Source of the DNA: CAZCGA01 sp964498075
GTDB taxonomy: Bacteria; Desulfobacterota; Binatia; HRBIN30
Length of the DNA stretch: 34,880 bases
Assembly (NCBI GenBank): GCA_964498075.1
Contig: CAZCGA010000061.1
Location: 1 to 34,880 of the forward strand
Reading direction: 5' to 3'
A program made the position numbers and the translations under genes. Below the pieces are notes generated by a model that did no database searches, was not told the origin of the DNA, and was given only the letters and a program-made list of their open reading frames with translations. Each line of letters begins with the position of its first letter. Within the stretch, counting starts at the first letter, position 1. This document shows positions 18,178 to 25,854 of the stretch, piece after piece.

Positions 18178-20484
18178 ATGCGCGGCTTCATGCTCACGCC
18201 GACGTACCGCGTGGTGCGTGGCGTTCCCGAAGTACACCTGTACGGCGTGCTGGAGTCCGGCGAGCCCTGCCTCATCATCGATGACCGCACCCGGCCACAC
18301 TTCTTCGTGCGGCAGCGCGACACCGCGCGGCTGCGTACGATCGCGCCCAGCGTCGCCGCGCAGCCCAACGCTCTCCGTGCGTTGGATGGTGAGCCCGTAG
18401 CGACCGTCTGCGTCTCAGTGCCCGGCGACGTGCCGCCGCTGCGCCGCCGGCTGGAGGAGCACGGCATCGAGTGTTTGGAAGCCGACGTCCGCTTCGCCTA
18501 CCGCTACCTGATCGATCGCGGCATCCGCGGCGCCTTCACCGTGGAGGGTCCGCACGACACGCGCCCGCGCCTCGGCCGCGTGTACCGCAACCCCGAGCTG
18601 CGGCCGACGCTGTGGGCGCCGCGGCTGAAGGTTCTCTCGATCGACATCGAGACCAGCCTGACCGGTGACCATCTGTATTGCATCGCGCTCCACGCCCGCG
18701 ACTTCGAACGGGTCATCATCGTGCACGATCACGTGCTGGAGAACGCCGAGCCCGTAGCGTCGGAGAAGGCGGCGATCCGGCGGTTCCTGGAGTATCTCCA
18801 CGTGCTCGACCCCGACGTCATCACCGGCTGGAACGTCGTCGACTTCGACCTGGCATTTCTCGGGCGCGTGGCGCGCCGGCACGGCGTGCACTTCGCAATC
18901 GGGCGCAACGACGAGGAGTTTGATCTCCGCAAGGACGCCTCGTTCACGCGCGAGTCACGGGCCATCGTGTTCGGCCGTCAGGTCCTGGATGGCCTCTCGC
19001 TGACGCGCGGTGCCTTCATCCGACTGGACGATTACAAGCTGGAGACGGCGGCGCAGACATTCCTGGGCAAGGGCAAGCTGCTGGCCGGCCATGATCGCCA
19101 CACCGAGATCGAAGCCCTCTATCGCAACGATCCGCAGCGGCTGGTCGATTACAACCTGCAAGACGCCCGACTCGTCAGCGAGATCCTCGATCACACCGGG
19201 CTCGTCGAGCTGGCGATCGAGCGCAGCTTGCTCACCGGCATGCAGCTCGACCGGGTGAGCGCTGCCATCGCGTCGATAGACTCACTCTACCTCAACGCGC
19301 TACGCCGCCGGGGCGTGGTCGCGCCGTCGGTGGGCGCGGAGACGCGCGCCGCCGCGATTATGGGCGGCTACGTCATGGAGTCCAAGCCCGGCCTGTATGC
19401 CAACGTGCTGGTGTTCGACTTCAAGAGCCTGTACCCGAGCATCATCCGCACCTTCAACATCGACCCGCTCACTCACGTACGGCACCCTGCACCCGACCTG
19501 CCCGCTGTGCGTGCCCCCAACGGAGCAGACTTCCGGCGCGATGTGCCAGGGATCATCCCGCAACTGCTCACCGGCTTGGCCGCCGAGCGCGAGCAGGCGA
19601 AACGTGCGGGCAACGCCGTCAAGGCCAACGCCATCAAGATCCTGATGAACTCGTTCTTCGGGGTGCTCGGCGCCGGCGCGTCACGCCTGTTCTCGCCCGA
19701 CGTCGCCAATGCCGTCACCCATTTCGGGCAGCATCTGATCCGCTGCGCCGCCGAGTACGCCGAGCGCGCCGGACATGAGGTGCTCTACGGCGACACCGAC
19801 TCGCTCTTCGTGTACCCCGGCGAGCCCGATCCCGAGCGCGCCCAACGGCTCGCCGAACGCTTGCGCGCCGAGATCGGTGCTGCGGTCGCCGCGCGCGTGC
19901 GCACCGAGTTCGGGTGCGAGAGCGTCCTCGAGCTCGAGTTCGAGAAGCTGTACCGGCGCTTCTTCCTTCCAGAAGTGCGGGGCGGCAAGGTCGGTAGCAA
20001 GAAACGCTATGCCGGCCTGATCGTGGAGGATGGGCAGGAGGAGATCGAGTTCGTCGGCCTCGAATCCGTGCGGCGCGACTGGAGCGAAGTGAGCAAGCGC
20101 TTCCAGCGCGGGTTGTTGCAGCTGGTGTTTCACGACCAGCCGGTGGAGCAATTCATCCGCTCGTTCGTGGCCGATCTGCACGCCGGCCGTTTTGATGACG
20201 AGCTGACGTACAAGAAGGCCGTGCGCAAAGACCTCGACGCGTACACCAAGACGACCCCGCCGCACGTCAAGGCGGCACGCAAGCAAGGGGTCACCGGTGG
20301 CCGCATCATCGCCTACGTGATGACGCTGAACGGCCCGGAGCCGATCGGTGACCTCAGCGCGGCGCCGGACTATACGCATTACGTCGAGCACCAGATCGCG
20401 CCGATCGCCGACGCCGTGCTGCGCTTCCTCGGAACGGACTTCGATTCCGTCGTGCAGACGAAGAAGCAGTTGGCGCTGTTCTGA
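18178..20484 (+). CDS. polB: Family B DNA polymerase (DNA polymerase II type)
   Basis: A 768-residue polymerase, close to the usual length of bacterial Pol II, which works in replication restart and damage tolerance. The 3'-5' exonuclease motifs are intact: SIDIET (Asp156, Glu158), GWNVVDFD and YNLQDARL. Polymerase motif A is DFKSLYPSII (Asp414), motif B is KANAIKILMNSFFG, and motif C is YGDTDSLF (Asp539, Asp541). The C-terminal thumb region (KKAVRKDLDAYTK...PPHVKAARK) fits the family. ATG 18178 is preferred. GTG 18169 lies inside the -10 element, and ATG 18190 remains possible. It sits alone between a hairpin and a REP-like element. Both catalytic centres look functional. Confidence 0.94.
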   Translation: MRGFMLTPTYRVVRGVPEVHLYGVLESGEPCLIIDDRTRPHFFVRQRDTARLRTIAPSVAAQPNALRALDGEPVATVCVSVPGDVPPLRRRLEEHGIECLEADVRFAYRYLIDRGIRGAFTVEGPHDTRPRLGRVYRNPELRPTLWAPRLKVLSIDIETSLTGDHLYCIALHARDFERVIIVHDHVLENAEPVASEKAAIRRFLEYLHVLDPDVITGWNVVDFDLAFLGRVARRHGVHFAIGRNDEEFDLRKDASFTRESRAIVFGRQVLDGLSLTRGAFIRLDDYKLETAAQTFLGKGKLLAGHDRHTEIEALYRNDPQRLVDYNLQDARLVSEILDHTGLVELAIERSLLTGMQLDRVSAAIASIDSLYLNALRRRGVVAPSVGAETRAAAIMGGYVMESKPGLYANVLVFDFKSLYPSIIRTFNIDPLTHVRHPAPDLPAVRAPNGADFRRDVPGIIPQLLTGLAAEREQAKRAGNAVKANAIKILMNSFFGVLGAGASRLFSPDVANAVTHFGQHLIRCAAEYAERAGHEVLYGDTDSLFVYPGEPDPERAQRLAERLRAEIGAAVAARVRTEFGCESVLELEFEKLYRRFFLPEVRGGKVGSKKRYAGLIVEDGQEEIEFVGLESVRRDWSEVSKRFQRGLLQLVFHDQPVEQFIRSFVADLHAGRFDDELTYKKAVRKDLDAYTKTTPPHVKAARKQGVTGGRIIAYVMTLNGPEPIGDLSAAPDYTHYVEHQIAPIADAVLRFLGTDFDSVVQTKKQLALF

Positions 20485-20513
20485 GCGCACCGGTGGTGGT
20501 CAGTTCCCGTCTT

Positions 20514-20602
20514 GGAGTGCGGCGGCTTGCCGCCGCTTTGCGCGGGAACCGCAAGCACCGCACCGCTACTCCACGCAAAGCGGGAGCAAGCTCCCGCACT
20601 CC
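20514..20602. repeat. REP/BIME-like paired palindromes
   Basis: An 89-base composite inverted repeat. The outer arms GGAGTGCGG (20514-20522) and CCGCACTCC (20594-20602) are perfectly complementary. Each side contains its own perfect hairpin: GCGGCGGC-TT-GCCGCCGC (20519-20536) and GCGGGAGC-AA-GCTCCCGC (20580-20597). A third pair, CTTTGCG (20536-20542) and CGCAAAG (20574-20580), sits inside. The arrangement of two REP-type hairpins in opposite orientation resembles bacterial interspersed mosaic elements. It lies between polB and the Rieske gene, where it may act as a transcript stabiliser or terminator. No RAYT-type transposase is in the window. Confidence 0.75.
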
Positions 20603-20669
20603 ATATTGGCGAACCTGCAGGCGCGATCCTGCCCGTCCCGGATCGACCACTGCGTGCGTGCAGACGTGG

Positions 20670-20698
20670 TTGCCCGAGACCGGGGGCTTCTCTAGAAT
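20670..20698 (+). promoter_or_regulatory. Sigma70-like promoter for the Rieske gene
   Basis: TTGCCC (20670-20675) and TAGAAT (20693-20698) are 17 bases apart, matching consensus at four and five of six positions. Transcription would begin near 20705, and the GGAGG ribosome site at 20711-20715 sits four bases before ATG 20720. Confidence 0.45.
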
Positions 20699-20719
20699 CC
20701 GCGGCGCGACGGAGGACGT

Positions 20720-21025
20720 ATGGCGAGTTTTGTGCGAGTGGCAGCAACAGCAGAAATCCCCGCCGGTCAAGGCAAGACCGTGGAGGTGGGAGGGAAGAAG
20801 ATCGCCCTCTTCAACTGCGATGGAACCTTCTACGCCATCGACGACACGTGCAAACATCGCGGTGGGCCGCTGGGTGAGGGGGAGCTTGAGGGCACCACGG
20901 TCACCTGCCCATGGCACGGCTGGACCTACGACGTGACCACGGGAGTCTCGCCCGACGACGCCGACTGCGCGGTCGACAAGTACGAGGTGCGCGTCGAGGG
21001 CGACGATGTGATGGTGGGAGTCTGA
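20720..21025 (+). CDS. Rieske [2Fe-2S] ferredoxin-like protein
   Basis: A 101-residue stand-alone Rieske domain. The cluster ligands are Cys44 and His46 (CKHRGGPLGEG) and Cys63 and His66 (CPWHGWTYD). The form is that of small ferredoxin subunits of non-haem iron dioxygenases or the NirD-like group. It has GGAGG four bases before the ATG and its own promoter candidate. No oxygenase or reductase partner is adjacent, so its redox partner is unknown. The last codons lie in an inverted repeat shared with the region before nagZ. Confidence 0.92.
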   Translation: MASFVRVAATAEIPAGQGKTVEVGGKKIALFNCDGTFYAIDDTCKHRGGPLGEGELEGTTVTCPWHGWTYDVTTGVSPDDADCAVDKYEVRVEGDDVMVGV

Positions 21026-21130
21026 GGACCGTGAAGCGTTCCTCGTGAAGCGTGAAGCGTTCGGAATGGGTACCGGCGTTGCAACGCACTAGTCCTCAGA
21101 CGCTTCACGCTTCACGCTTCACGCTTCACG
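21020..21130. repeat. GTGAAGC tandem and inverted repeats between the Rieske gene and nagZ
   Basis: Copies of GTGAAGCG lie on the left (21031-21060), and four tandem copies of the complement CGCTTCA lie on the right (21101-21130). CGTGAAGCGTGAAGCG (21044-21059) is a perfect complement of 21101-21116. A separate pair, GTCTGAGGAC (21020-21029) and GTCCTCAGAC (21092-21101), includes the Rieske stop codon. The pairings compete with each other. The right arm lies inside the predicted N-terminus of NagZ, where it encodes the odd stretch LHASRFTLHE. Confidence 0.75.
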
Positions 21131-22167
21131 AATCTGTCGGCCGGCTGCTATTCGTCGGAATTCCAGGGTCTCGACTGGATGACGCGACGCGACGCACGCT
21201 CGAGGAACTACACGTCGGCGGAGTCGTTCTGTTCCGGCGCAACGTCGGGACACCCGCGGACATCGCCCAGCTGACGGCAGCGCTGCACGCCTTGCCGTCG
21301 CAACCGCTCGTCGCCATTGATCACGAAGGCGGGCGCGTGATGCGGCTCGGCGAGCCGTTCACCCAGCTGCCGCCGGCGGCCGACATCGGTCGGACGGGTG
21401 ACGCCTCGCTTGCCTATCGTATCGGCTGTGCGATGGCGGAGGAGCTGGCGAGTGTCGGCATCGACGTCAACTTCGCGCCCGTGCTCGACGTGCACTCGAA
21501 CCCCGCGAACCCGGTCATCGGCGACCGCGCCTTCGGCTCCGATCCCGCGCTGGTGAGCGGGCTCGGCGTCGCCATGCTGCGTGGCCTGCGCGACGGCGGC
21601 GTCATCCCGTGCGGCAAGCACTTTCCGGGTCATGGCGACACGCAGACCGATTCACATCTGGAGCTGCCGGTGGTCCGACGTTCGCGAGACGAGCTGCAGC
21701 GCACCGAGCTGCCGCCGTTTCGCGCGGCGATCGCTGCGGGTGTGCCGATGCTGATCACGGCGCACGTTCTCTACCCCGCCCTCGACCCCGACCAGCCGGC
21801 AACCTTGTCGCGCCCGATCCTCACCGACCTGCTGCGCCACGCGCTTGGGTTCGACGGCGTGATCGCCAGCGACGATCTGGAGATGCGTGCCATCGCCGGT
21901 CGTCAGGACATCGGTGCGGCCGCCGTCGCCACGCTGCGTGCCGGGGCAGATGCGCTGCTGGTGTGTCAAGACCTGCGTCGGGCGGAACACATTGCGGCGG
22001 CGATCGAGCAGGCGATCCGAGATGGAACTCTCGACCCGAACCGCGTCATTTCGGCTGGCGAGCGGGTCGAGCGCCTGCGTGCCACCCGCAGCGGCGGGAT
22101 GACGGTTGCTTGTGAGCTCCCCAACGCGGAGCATCGCGCCTTACTGCGCGAGCTGCAGGGCGCGTAG
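21052..22167 (+). CDS. nagZ: Beta-N-acetylhexosaminidase NagZ (GH3)
   Basis: This cytoplasmic glycoside hydrolase family 3 enzyme removes GlcNAc from 1,6-anhydro-muropeptides in peptidoglycan recycling. Recognisable blocks are LFVGIPGS, GGVVLFRRN, IDHEGGRVMRL and PVIGDRAFGSDP. The KHFPGHGDTQTDSH loop carries the His of the unusual acid/base dyad, and ASDDLEM the nucleophile (Asp274 or Asp275). The only usable early start in frame is GTG 21052, which makes the first ~30 residues a translation of the GTGAAGC repeat. Homology begins only at about residue 30 (GRLLFVGIPG). The true start may be a non-ATG codon further in, or the repeat may have invaded the original start. It converges on mtnA. Confidence 0.9.
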   Translation: MKRSEWVPALQRTSPQTLHASRFTLHESVGRLLFVGIPGSRLDDATRRTLEELHVGGVVLFRRNVGTPADIAQLTAALHALPSQPLVAIDHEGGRVMRLGEPFTQLPPAADIGRTGDASLAYRIGCAMAEELASVGIDVNFAPVLDVHSNPANPVIGDRAFGSDPALVSGLGVAMLRGLRDGGVIPCGKHFPGHGDTQTDSHLELPVVRRSRDELQRTELPPFRAAIAAGVPMLITAHVLYPALDPDQPATLSRPILTDLLRHALGFDGVIASDDLEMRAIAGRQDIGAAAVATLRAGADALLVCQDLRRAEHIAAAIEQAIRDGTLDPNRVISAGERVERLRATRSGGMTVACELPNAEHRALLRELQGA

Positions 22168-22169
22168 AG

Positions 22170-22193
22170 AGCCCGCGCCACCCCGTGCGGGCT
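22170..22193. terminator. Hairpin between convergent nagZ and mtnA
   Basis: AGCCCGC (22170-22176) pairs with GCGGGCT (22187-22193) around a ten-base loop, directly after the nagZ stop and overlapping the mtnA stop. It could serve both convergent genes. There is no T-tract on either side, so termination is only suggested. Confidence 0.35.
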
Positions 22194-23262
22194 ACCTGGT
22201 TCGCTTCAGGTTCGCACGGCGGGGCGGCTGGCGTCGTTCACCGCGCACCATCCGGCGCAAGCTCGTCTTGAAGGGCGCCCGCGCCACACCGCGTTCGGTG
22301 ATGATCGCCGTCACCAGCTGATGGGGGGTGACATCGAACGCCGGGTTGGCGACGCGGGTGCCGCTCGGCGCCATCTGCCGTCCACCAACGTGGGTGATTT
22401 CACGCGGGTCGCGATTCTCGATCGGGATGTCGTCGCCGCTCGGGCAGCTCAGGTCGACGGTCGACGTCGGTGCCGCCACGAAGAACGGCACCCGGTGCCG
22501 CTTGGCCAGCACGGCCAGGGTATACGTCCCGATCTTATTTGCCACGTCGCCGTTGGCGGCGACGCGGTCGGCGCCGACCACGACGCACGAGATGACGCCG
22601 GCGCGCATGAAGTGACCGGCCATGCTGTCGGTGATCAGCGTCGCCGGGATGTGGTCCTTCTTCAGCTCCCACGTCGTGAGGCGCGCCCCCTGTAGGAACG
22701 GCCGTGTTTCGGTGGCCAACACGGTGACCCGTTTGCCGGCTTCCTTGGCGGCGCGGATGACCCCGAGCGCGGTACCGTAGCCGGCGGTGGCGAGCGCCCC
22801 GGCGTTGCAGTGGGTCAGGACTTGCGCATCGCGCGGCACCAATCCGGCGCCGTGCTTTCCGAGTGCGCGGTTGGCGGCGATGTCTTCGCGATGAATTGCC
22901 AGCGCCTCGCGGAGCAAGGCCTCGCGGATGCGCTCGGCCGGCTCGCTGCGCACCCGGGCGAAGGTGCGGCGCATCCGGTCGATCGCCCAGAACAAGTTGA
23001 CGGCGGTCGGCCGTGTGGCCTCGAAGCTGCGACAGATCCGATCGAAGGTGCGGTCGAGGTTGCCGCGCGCCCGCGACATCCCGAGCGCGATCCCCATGGC
23101 GGCGGCGACGCCGATCGCCGGCGCGCCCCGAATCACCATGTCCTTGATGGCGCGCGCCACCTCGCGGTAATCGCGGTACACCCGATACACCTCCTGCGTC
23201 GGCAGCAGGCGCTGGTCGATCATCACCACAGTTCCGTTACGCCATTGAATGGTTCGCACCAT
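22192..23262 (-). CDS. mtnA: Methylthioribose-1-phosphate isomerase
   Basis: A 356-residue member of the eIF2B-like isomerase family that converts methylthioribose-1-phosphate to methylthioribulose-1-phosphate in methionine salvage. Diagnostic motifs are VIRGAPAIGVAAA near the N-terminus, THCNAGALATAGYGTALG with the catalytic Cys, and VGADRVAANGDVANKIGTY with the catalytic Asp. The C-terminal PTSTVDLSCPSGDDIPIE is also present. ATG 23262 (MVRTIQWRNG) gives the family-typical start; the frame is open to 23289, but that adds nine residues unlike the family. No other salvage gene is adjacent. The class II aldolase-fold gene at 17425 could be the next enzyme (MtnB), though the genes are not in an operon. 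Confidence 0.93.
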   Translation of the reverse strand: MVRTIQWRNGTVVMIDQRLLPTQEVYRVYRDYREVARAIKDMVIRGAPAIGVAAAMGIALGMSRARGNLDRTFDRICRSFEATRPTAVNLFWAIDRMRRTFARVRSEPAERIREALLREALAIHREDIAANRALGKHGAGLVPRDAQVLTHCNAGALATAGYGTALGVIRAAKEAGKRVTVLATETRPFLQGARLTTWELKKDHIPATLITDSMAGHFMRAGVISCVVVGADRVAANGDVANKIGTYTLAVLAKRHRVPFFVAAPTSTVDLSCPSGDDIPIENRDPREITHVGGRQMAPSGTRVANPAFDVTPHQLVTAIITERGVARAPFKTSLRRMVRGERRQPPRRANLKRTR

Positions 23263-23431
23263 GACCCATTTCGCTCGTTGCCCGTACATACCGGTCGGTC
23301 CCGCGCCGGGTCAAGGTGGCCCCCACGACGTCGAACCGCACAATGCCGGAGGTCGCGGAGGAAAAGCGCGGCCGGCGTATGGTACGCACGGCAAAGCGAT
23401 GGTAGGTCTGCGCCGGAAGGAGACCGGGGTG

Positions 23432-24553
23432 ATGAGCCAAGGCCTGATCGTGACTCCTGTCCGATCGCAACGCGAGATGCTGCAGTTCATCAAGTTCCCC
23501 TGGCGGGTGTACGCGGGAGACCCGCATTGGGTGCCGCCGTTGTTGTGGGAGCGCAAGCGCTTCTTCAACCCGCAACGCAACCCGTTCTTCAAGCACGCCG
23601 AGGCGGCCTACTTCCTGGCGCACCGCGACGGCGAGCTGTGTGGCACCATCGCCGCGTGCGTCGATCACAACTACGTCAAGTTTCAGAACGACCAGGTCGG
23701 CGTGTTCGGGTTCTTCGAGGTACAGCGCGATTACGAGGCGGCGGCGCAACTGCTCGACGCGGGGCGTGACTGGCTCCGGCAGCACGGCATGCGGGTGATG
23801 CGCGGCCCGTTCAGTTTCTCGACCAACCAAGAGGTCGGATTGTTGATCGACAACTTCGACTCCGACCCCGTCGTGCTGACCACGTACAATCCGCCGTACT
23901 ACCAGGAGTTCGTCGAGCGCTACGGTCTGGTCAAGGCGAGAGACCTGTACGCGTACTGGCTCGACGCCGGTCCACCGCCACCGGGCATGGTGCAGGCGGC
24001 GGACCGCGTGCGACAGCGCGGCAACGTACGGGTGCGGCCGATGGTCCTGCGAGACTTCAATGCCGAGGCGCTGCGCGTGCGGGAGATCTACAACCAAGCG
24101 TGGAGTCACAACTGGGGATTCGTCCCGGTCACGGAGGAAGAGATTCTGGAGCTCGGCCAGGCGTTGAAGCTGATCGTCGACCCGGACCTGACGTTGTTCG
24201 CCGAGCTCGACGGGCAGCCCGTCGGGTTCGTCATCTGCATGCCGGACGTCAACCGCGCCGTCAAGCCACTCAACGGGCGCCTCTTTCCGTTCGGCTGGCT
24301 GAGGTTCCTGCTGGCCAAGCGCCGGATCAACTTCGTGCGCATCTTCACCCTCGGCGTGGTGCCGGAGAAGCATCCGGTGGGCATCGGGGCGCTGCTGTAC
24401 GAGCAGGTGTGGGAAGCCGGCTTGCGCAAAGGCTACGTGGCCGGCGAAATGAGTTGGATCCTCGAAGACAACGCGCCGATGAACGCCGCCGCCCAACTGA
24501 TGGGGGCGCGCGTGTACAAGACCTGGCGGATTTACGACCTGCCCTTGCAGTAG
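23432..24553 (+). CDS. GNAT-like N-acetyltransferase-family protein of unknown function
   Basis: A 373-residue protein resembling large hypothetical proteins of the acetyltransferase superfamily. Typical stretches are FIKFPWRVYAGDPHWVPPL at the start, PFFKHAEAAYFLAHRDG, NPPYYQEFVERYGLVKARDLYAY and VVPEKHPVGIGALLYEQVW. The C-terminal half (about 190-373) has the GNAT-like acetyl-CoA fold pattern. The N-terminal half looks like a second, degenerate GNAT-type domain. No substrate can be named. The start is ATG 23432, with AGGAG about ten bases upstream; GTG 23429 is equally spaced for it. It is divergent from mtnA and 18 bases ahead of the serine hydrolase gene, so they may be co-transcribed. 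Confidence 0.75.
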   Translation: MSQGLIVTPVRSQREMLQFIKFPWRVYAGDPHWVPPLLWERKRFFNPQRNPFFKHAEAAYFLAHRDGELCGTIAACVDHNYVKFQNDQVGVFGFFEVQRDYEAAAQLLDAGRDWLRQHGMRVMRGPFSFSTNQEVGLLIDNFDSDPVVLTTYNPPYYQEFVERYGLVKARDLYAYWLDAGPPPPGMVQAADRVRQRGNVRVRPMVLRDFNAEALRVREIYNQAWSHNWGFVPVTEEEILELGQALKLIVDPDLTLFAELDGQPVGFVICMPDVNRAVKPLNGRLFPFGWLRFLLAKRRINFVRIFTLGVVPEKHPVGIGALLYEQVWEAGLRKGYVAGEMSWILEDNAPMNAAAQLMGARVYKTWRIYDLPLQ

Positions 24554-24571
24554 GCCTGGGACAGTACGCGC

Positions 24572-25744
24572 GTGATCGACGTCCCCGAGATCTGTGGCGC
24601 GTGCGATGCGCGCTTTGCTGCGGTGCGCAGCGCGCTGGCGCAGAATTTTCGCGAGCACGGCGAGGTGGGCGCGGCGGTCGCAATCACCGTCGACGGCAAG
24701 TACGTCGTCGACATCTGGGCCGGGTGGGCGGACGCGGCTCGCACGCGCCCGTGGCAGCGCGACACCCTCGTCAATGTCTTCTCGGTCGGCAAGGCAATGG
24801 CGGCGCTCTGCCTGCTCATGCTCGTGGAGCGCGGGGAGGTCGACCTCGACGCGCCCGTGGCGCGCTACTGGCCGGAGTTCGCGGGCGGCGGGAAGCACGA
24901 CGTCAGCGTGCGCATGCTCCTCTGCCATCGCGCCGGGTTGCCGGCGATCCGCCGCCCCCTTCCTGAGCTTGCCATGTACGACTGGGGGCTCATGACCGCC
25001 GCACTCGCGGACGAAGAACCATGGTGGGAGCCCGGGCGGCGGCACGGCTACCACGTCAACACCTTCGGATTCCTGATCGGTGAGATCGTACGGCGCGTCA
25101 GCGGCGAGAGCATCGGCGCGTTCTTTCGGCGCGCGGTCGCGGCTCCACTGGCTGCGGACTTTCACTTCGGGATCGGCCCCGAGCACGATGCGCGCATCGC
25201 CGACTATCTGTTCACCGATGAGATGTTCGCCGCCGAGCCGTCGCAGGGTGGTGAGAACGACGCCGCGCGACGGCTCTTGATGGACCGTGTCTACCTGAAC
25301 CCCCCGGGGCTCTCGGGCATCGGCAGCGTGAACACGCGAGCCTGGCGGGCGGCCGAGATGCCGTCGACGAACGGCCACGCCAACGCGCGCGCCGTGGCGC
25401 GAATCTACAGTGCGCTGGCCTGTGGGGGAGCGGTCGACGGCATCCGGCTGCTGCAAACAGAGACGATCGAGCAAGCGATCACGGAGGCATCGTCAGGAAC
25501 TGACTTCGTCCTGCGTCGCCCTTCGCGCTTCGGGTTGGGCTTCCAGCTCACACAGCCGGAGGGCCCGCTCGGACCCAATCCACGCACCTTCGGCCACTTC
25601 GGCGCCGGCGGCGCGCTGGGATTCGCCGACCCGGACGCGCGGCTGGCCTTTGCCTACACCATGAATCGGTCCGGTCCGCGCTGGCGCAACCCGCGCGTCC
25701 GCGCGCTCATCGACGCGGTCTACACCGCGCTCCGGCGCGCTTGA
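24572..25744 (+). CDS. Beta-lactamase-fold serine hydrolase (esterase EstB-like)
   Basis: A 390-residue penicillin-binding-protein/class C beta-lactamase-fold hydrolase. The nucleophile motif is SVGK (Ser71, Lys74), and the second motif is YHVN (Tyr160, Asn163). The third motif position is HFGAGG near the C-terminus, as in EstB-type esterases, which have H-x-G instead of KTG. WEPGRRHGYHVNTFGFLIGE is typical of the family. No signal peptide is visible, so it is probably cytoplasmic and more likely an esterase or transesterase than a cell-wall enzyme. The start GTG 24572 lies 18 bases after the preceding gene. The physiological substrate is unknown. Confidence 0.88.
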   Translation: MIDVPEICGACDARFAAVRSALAQNFREHGEVGAAVAITVDGKYVVDIWAGWADAARTRPWQRDTLVNVFSVGKAMAALCLLMLVERGEVDLDAPVARYWPEFAGGGKHDVSVRMLLCHRAGLPAIRRPLPELAMYDWGLMTAALADEEPWWEPGRRHGYHVNTFGFLIGEIVRRVSGESIGAFFRRAVAAPLAADFHFGIGPEHDARIADYLFTDEMFAAEPSQGGENDAARRLLMDRVYLNPPGLSGIGSVNTRAWRAAEMPSTNGHANARAVARIYSALACGGAVDGIRLLQTETIEQAITEASSGTDFVLRRPSRFGLGFQLTQPEGPLGPNPRTFGHFGAGGALGFADPDARLAFAYTMNRSGPRWRNPRVRALIDAVYTALRRA

Positions 25745-25854
25745 ATACGACCCCTCTCCACCCTGCTCCTTGACCTCGCCGCCGTGCGCCGGCAGTGTCA
25801 GAGTCTGTAGGTCAGAGGAAGTCCAGCACCTGCGTGACGCGTGAGAAGCACACG

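Noticed and set aside
23237..25474. 745-codon minus-strand open frame
   Set aside because: It covers the GNAT-like and serine hydrolase genes, whose plus-strand products carry clear motifs; the minus product is His/Arg/Asp-rich shadow sequence.
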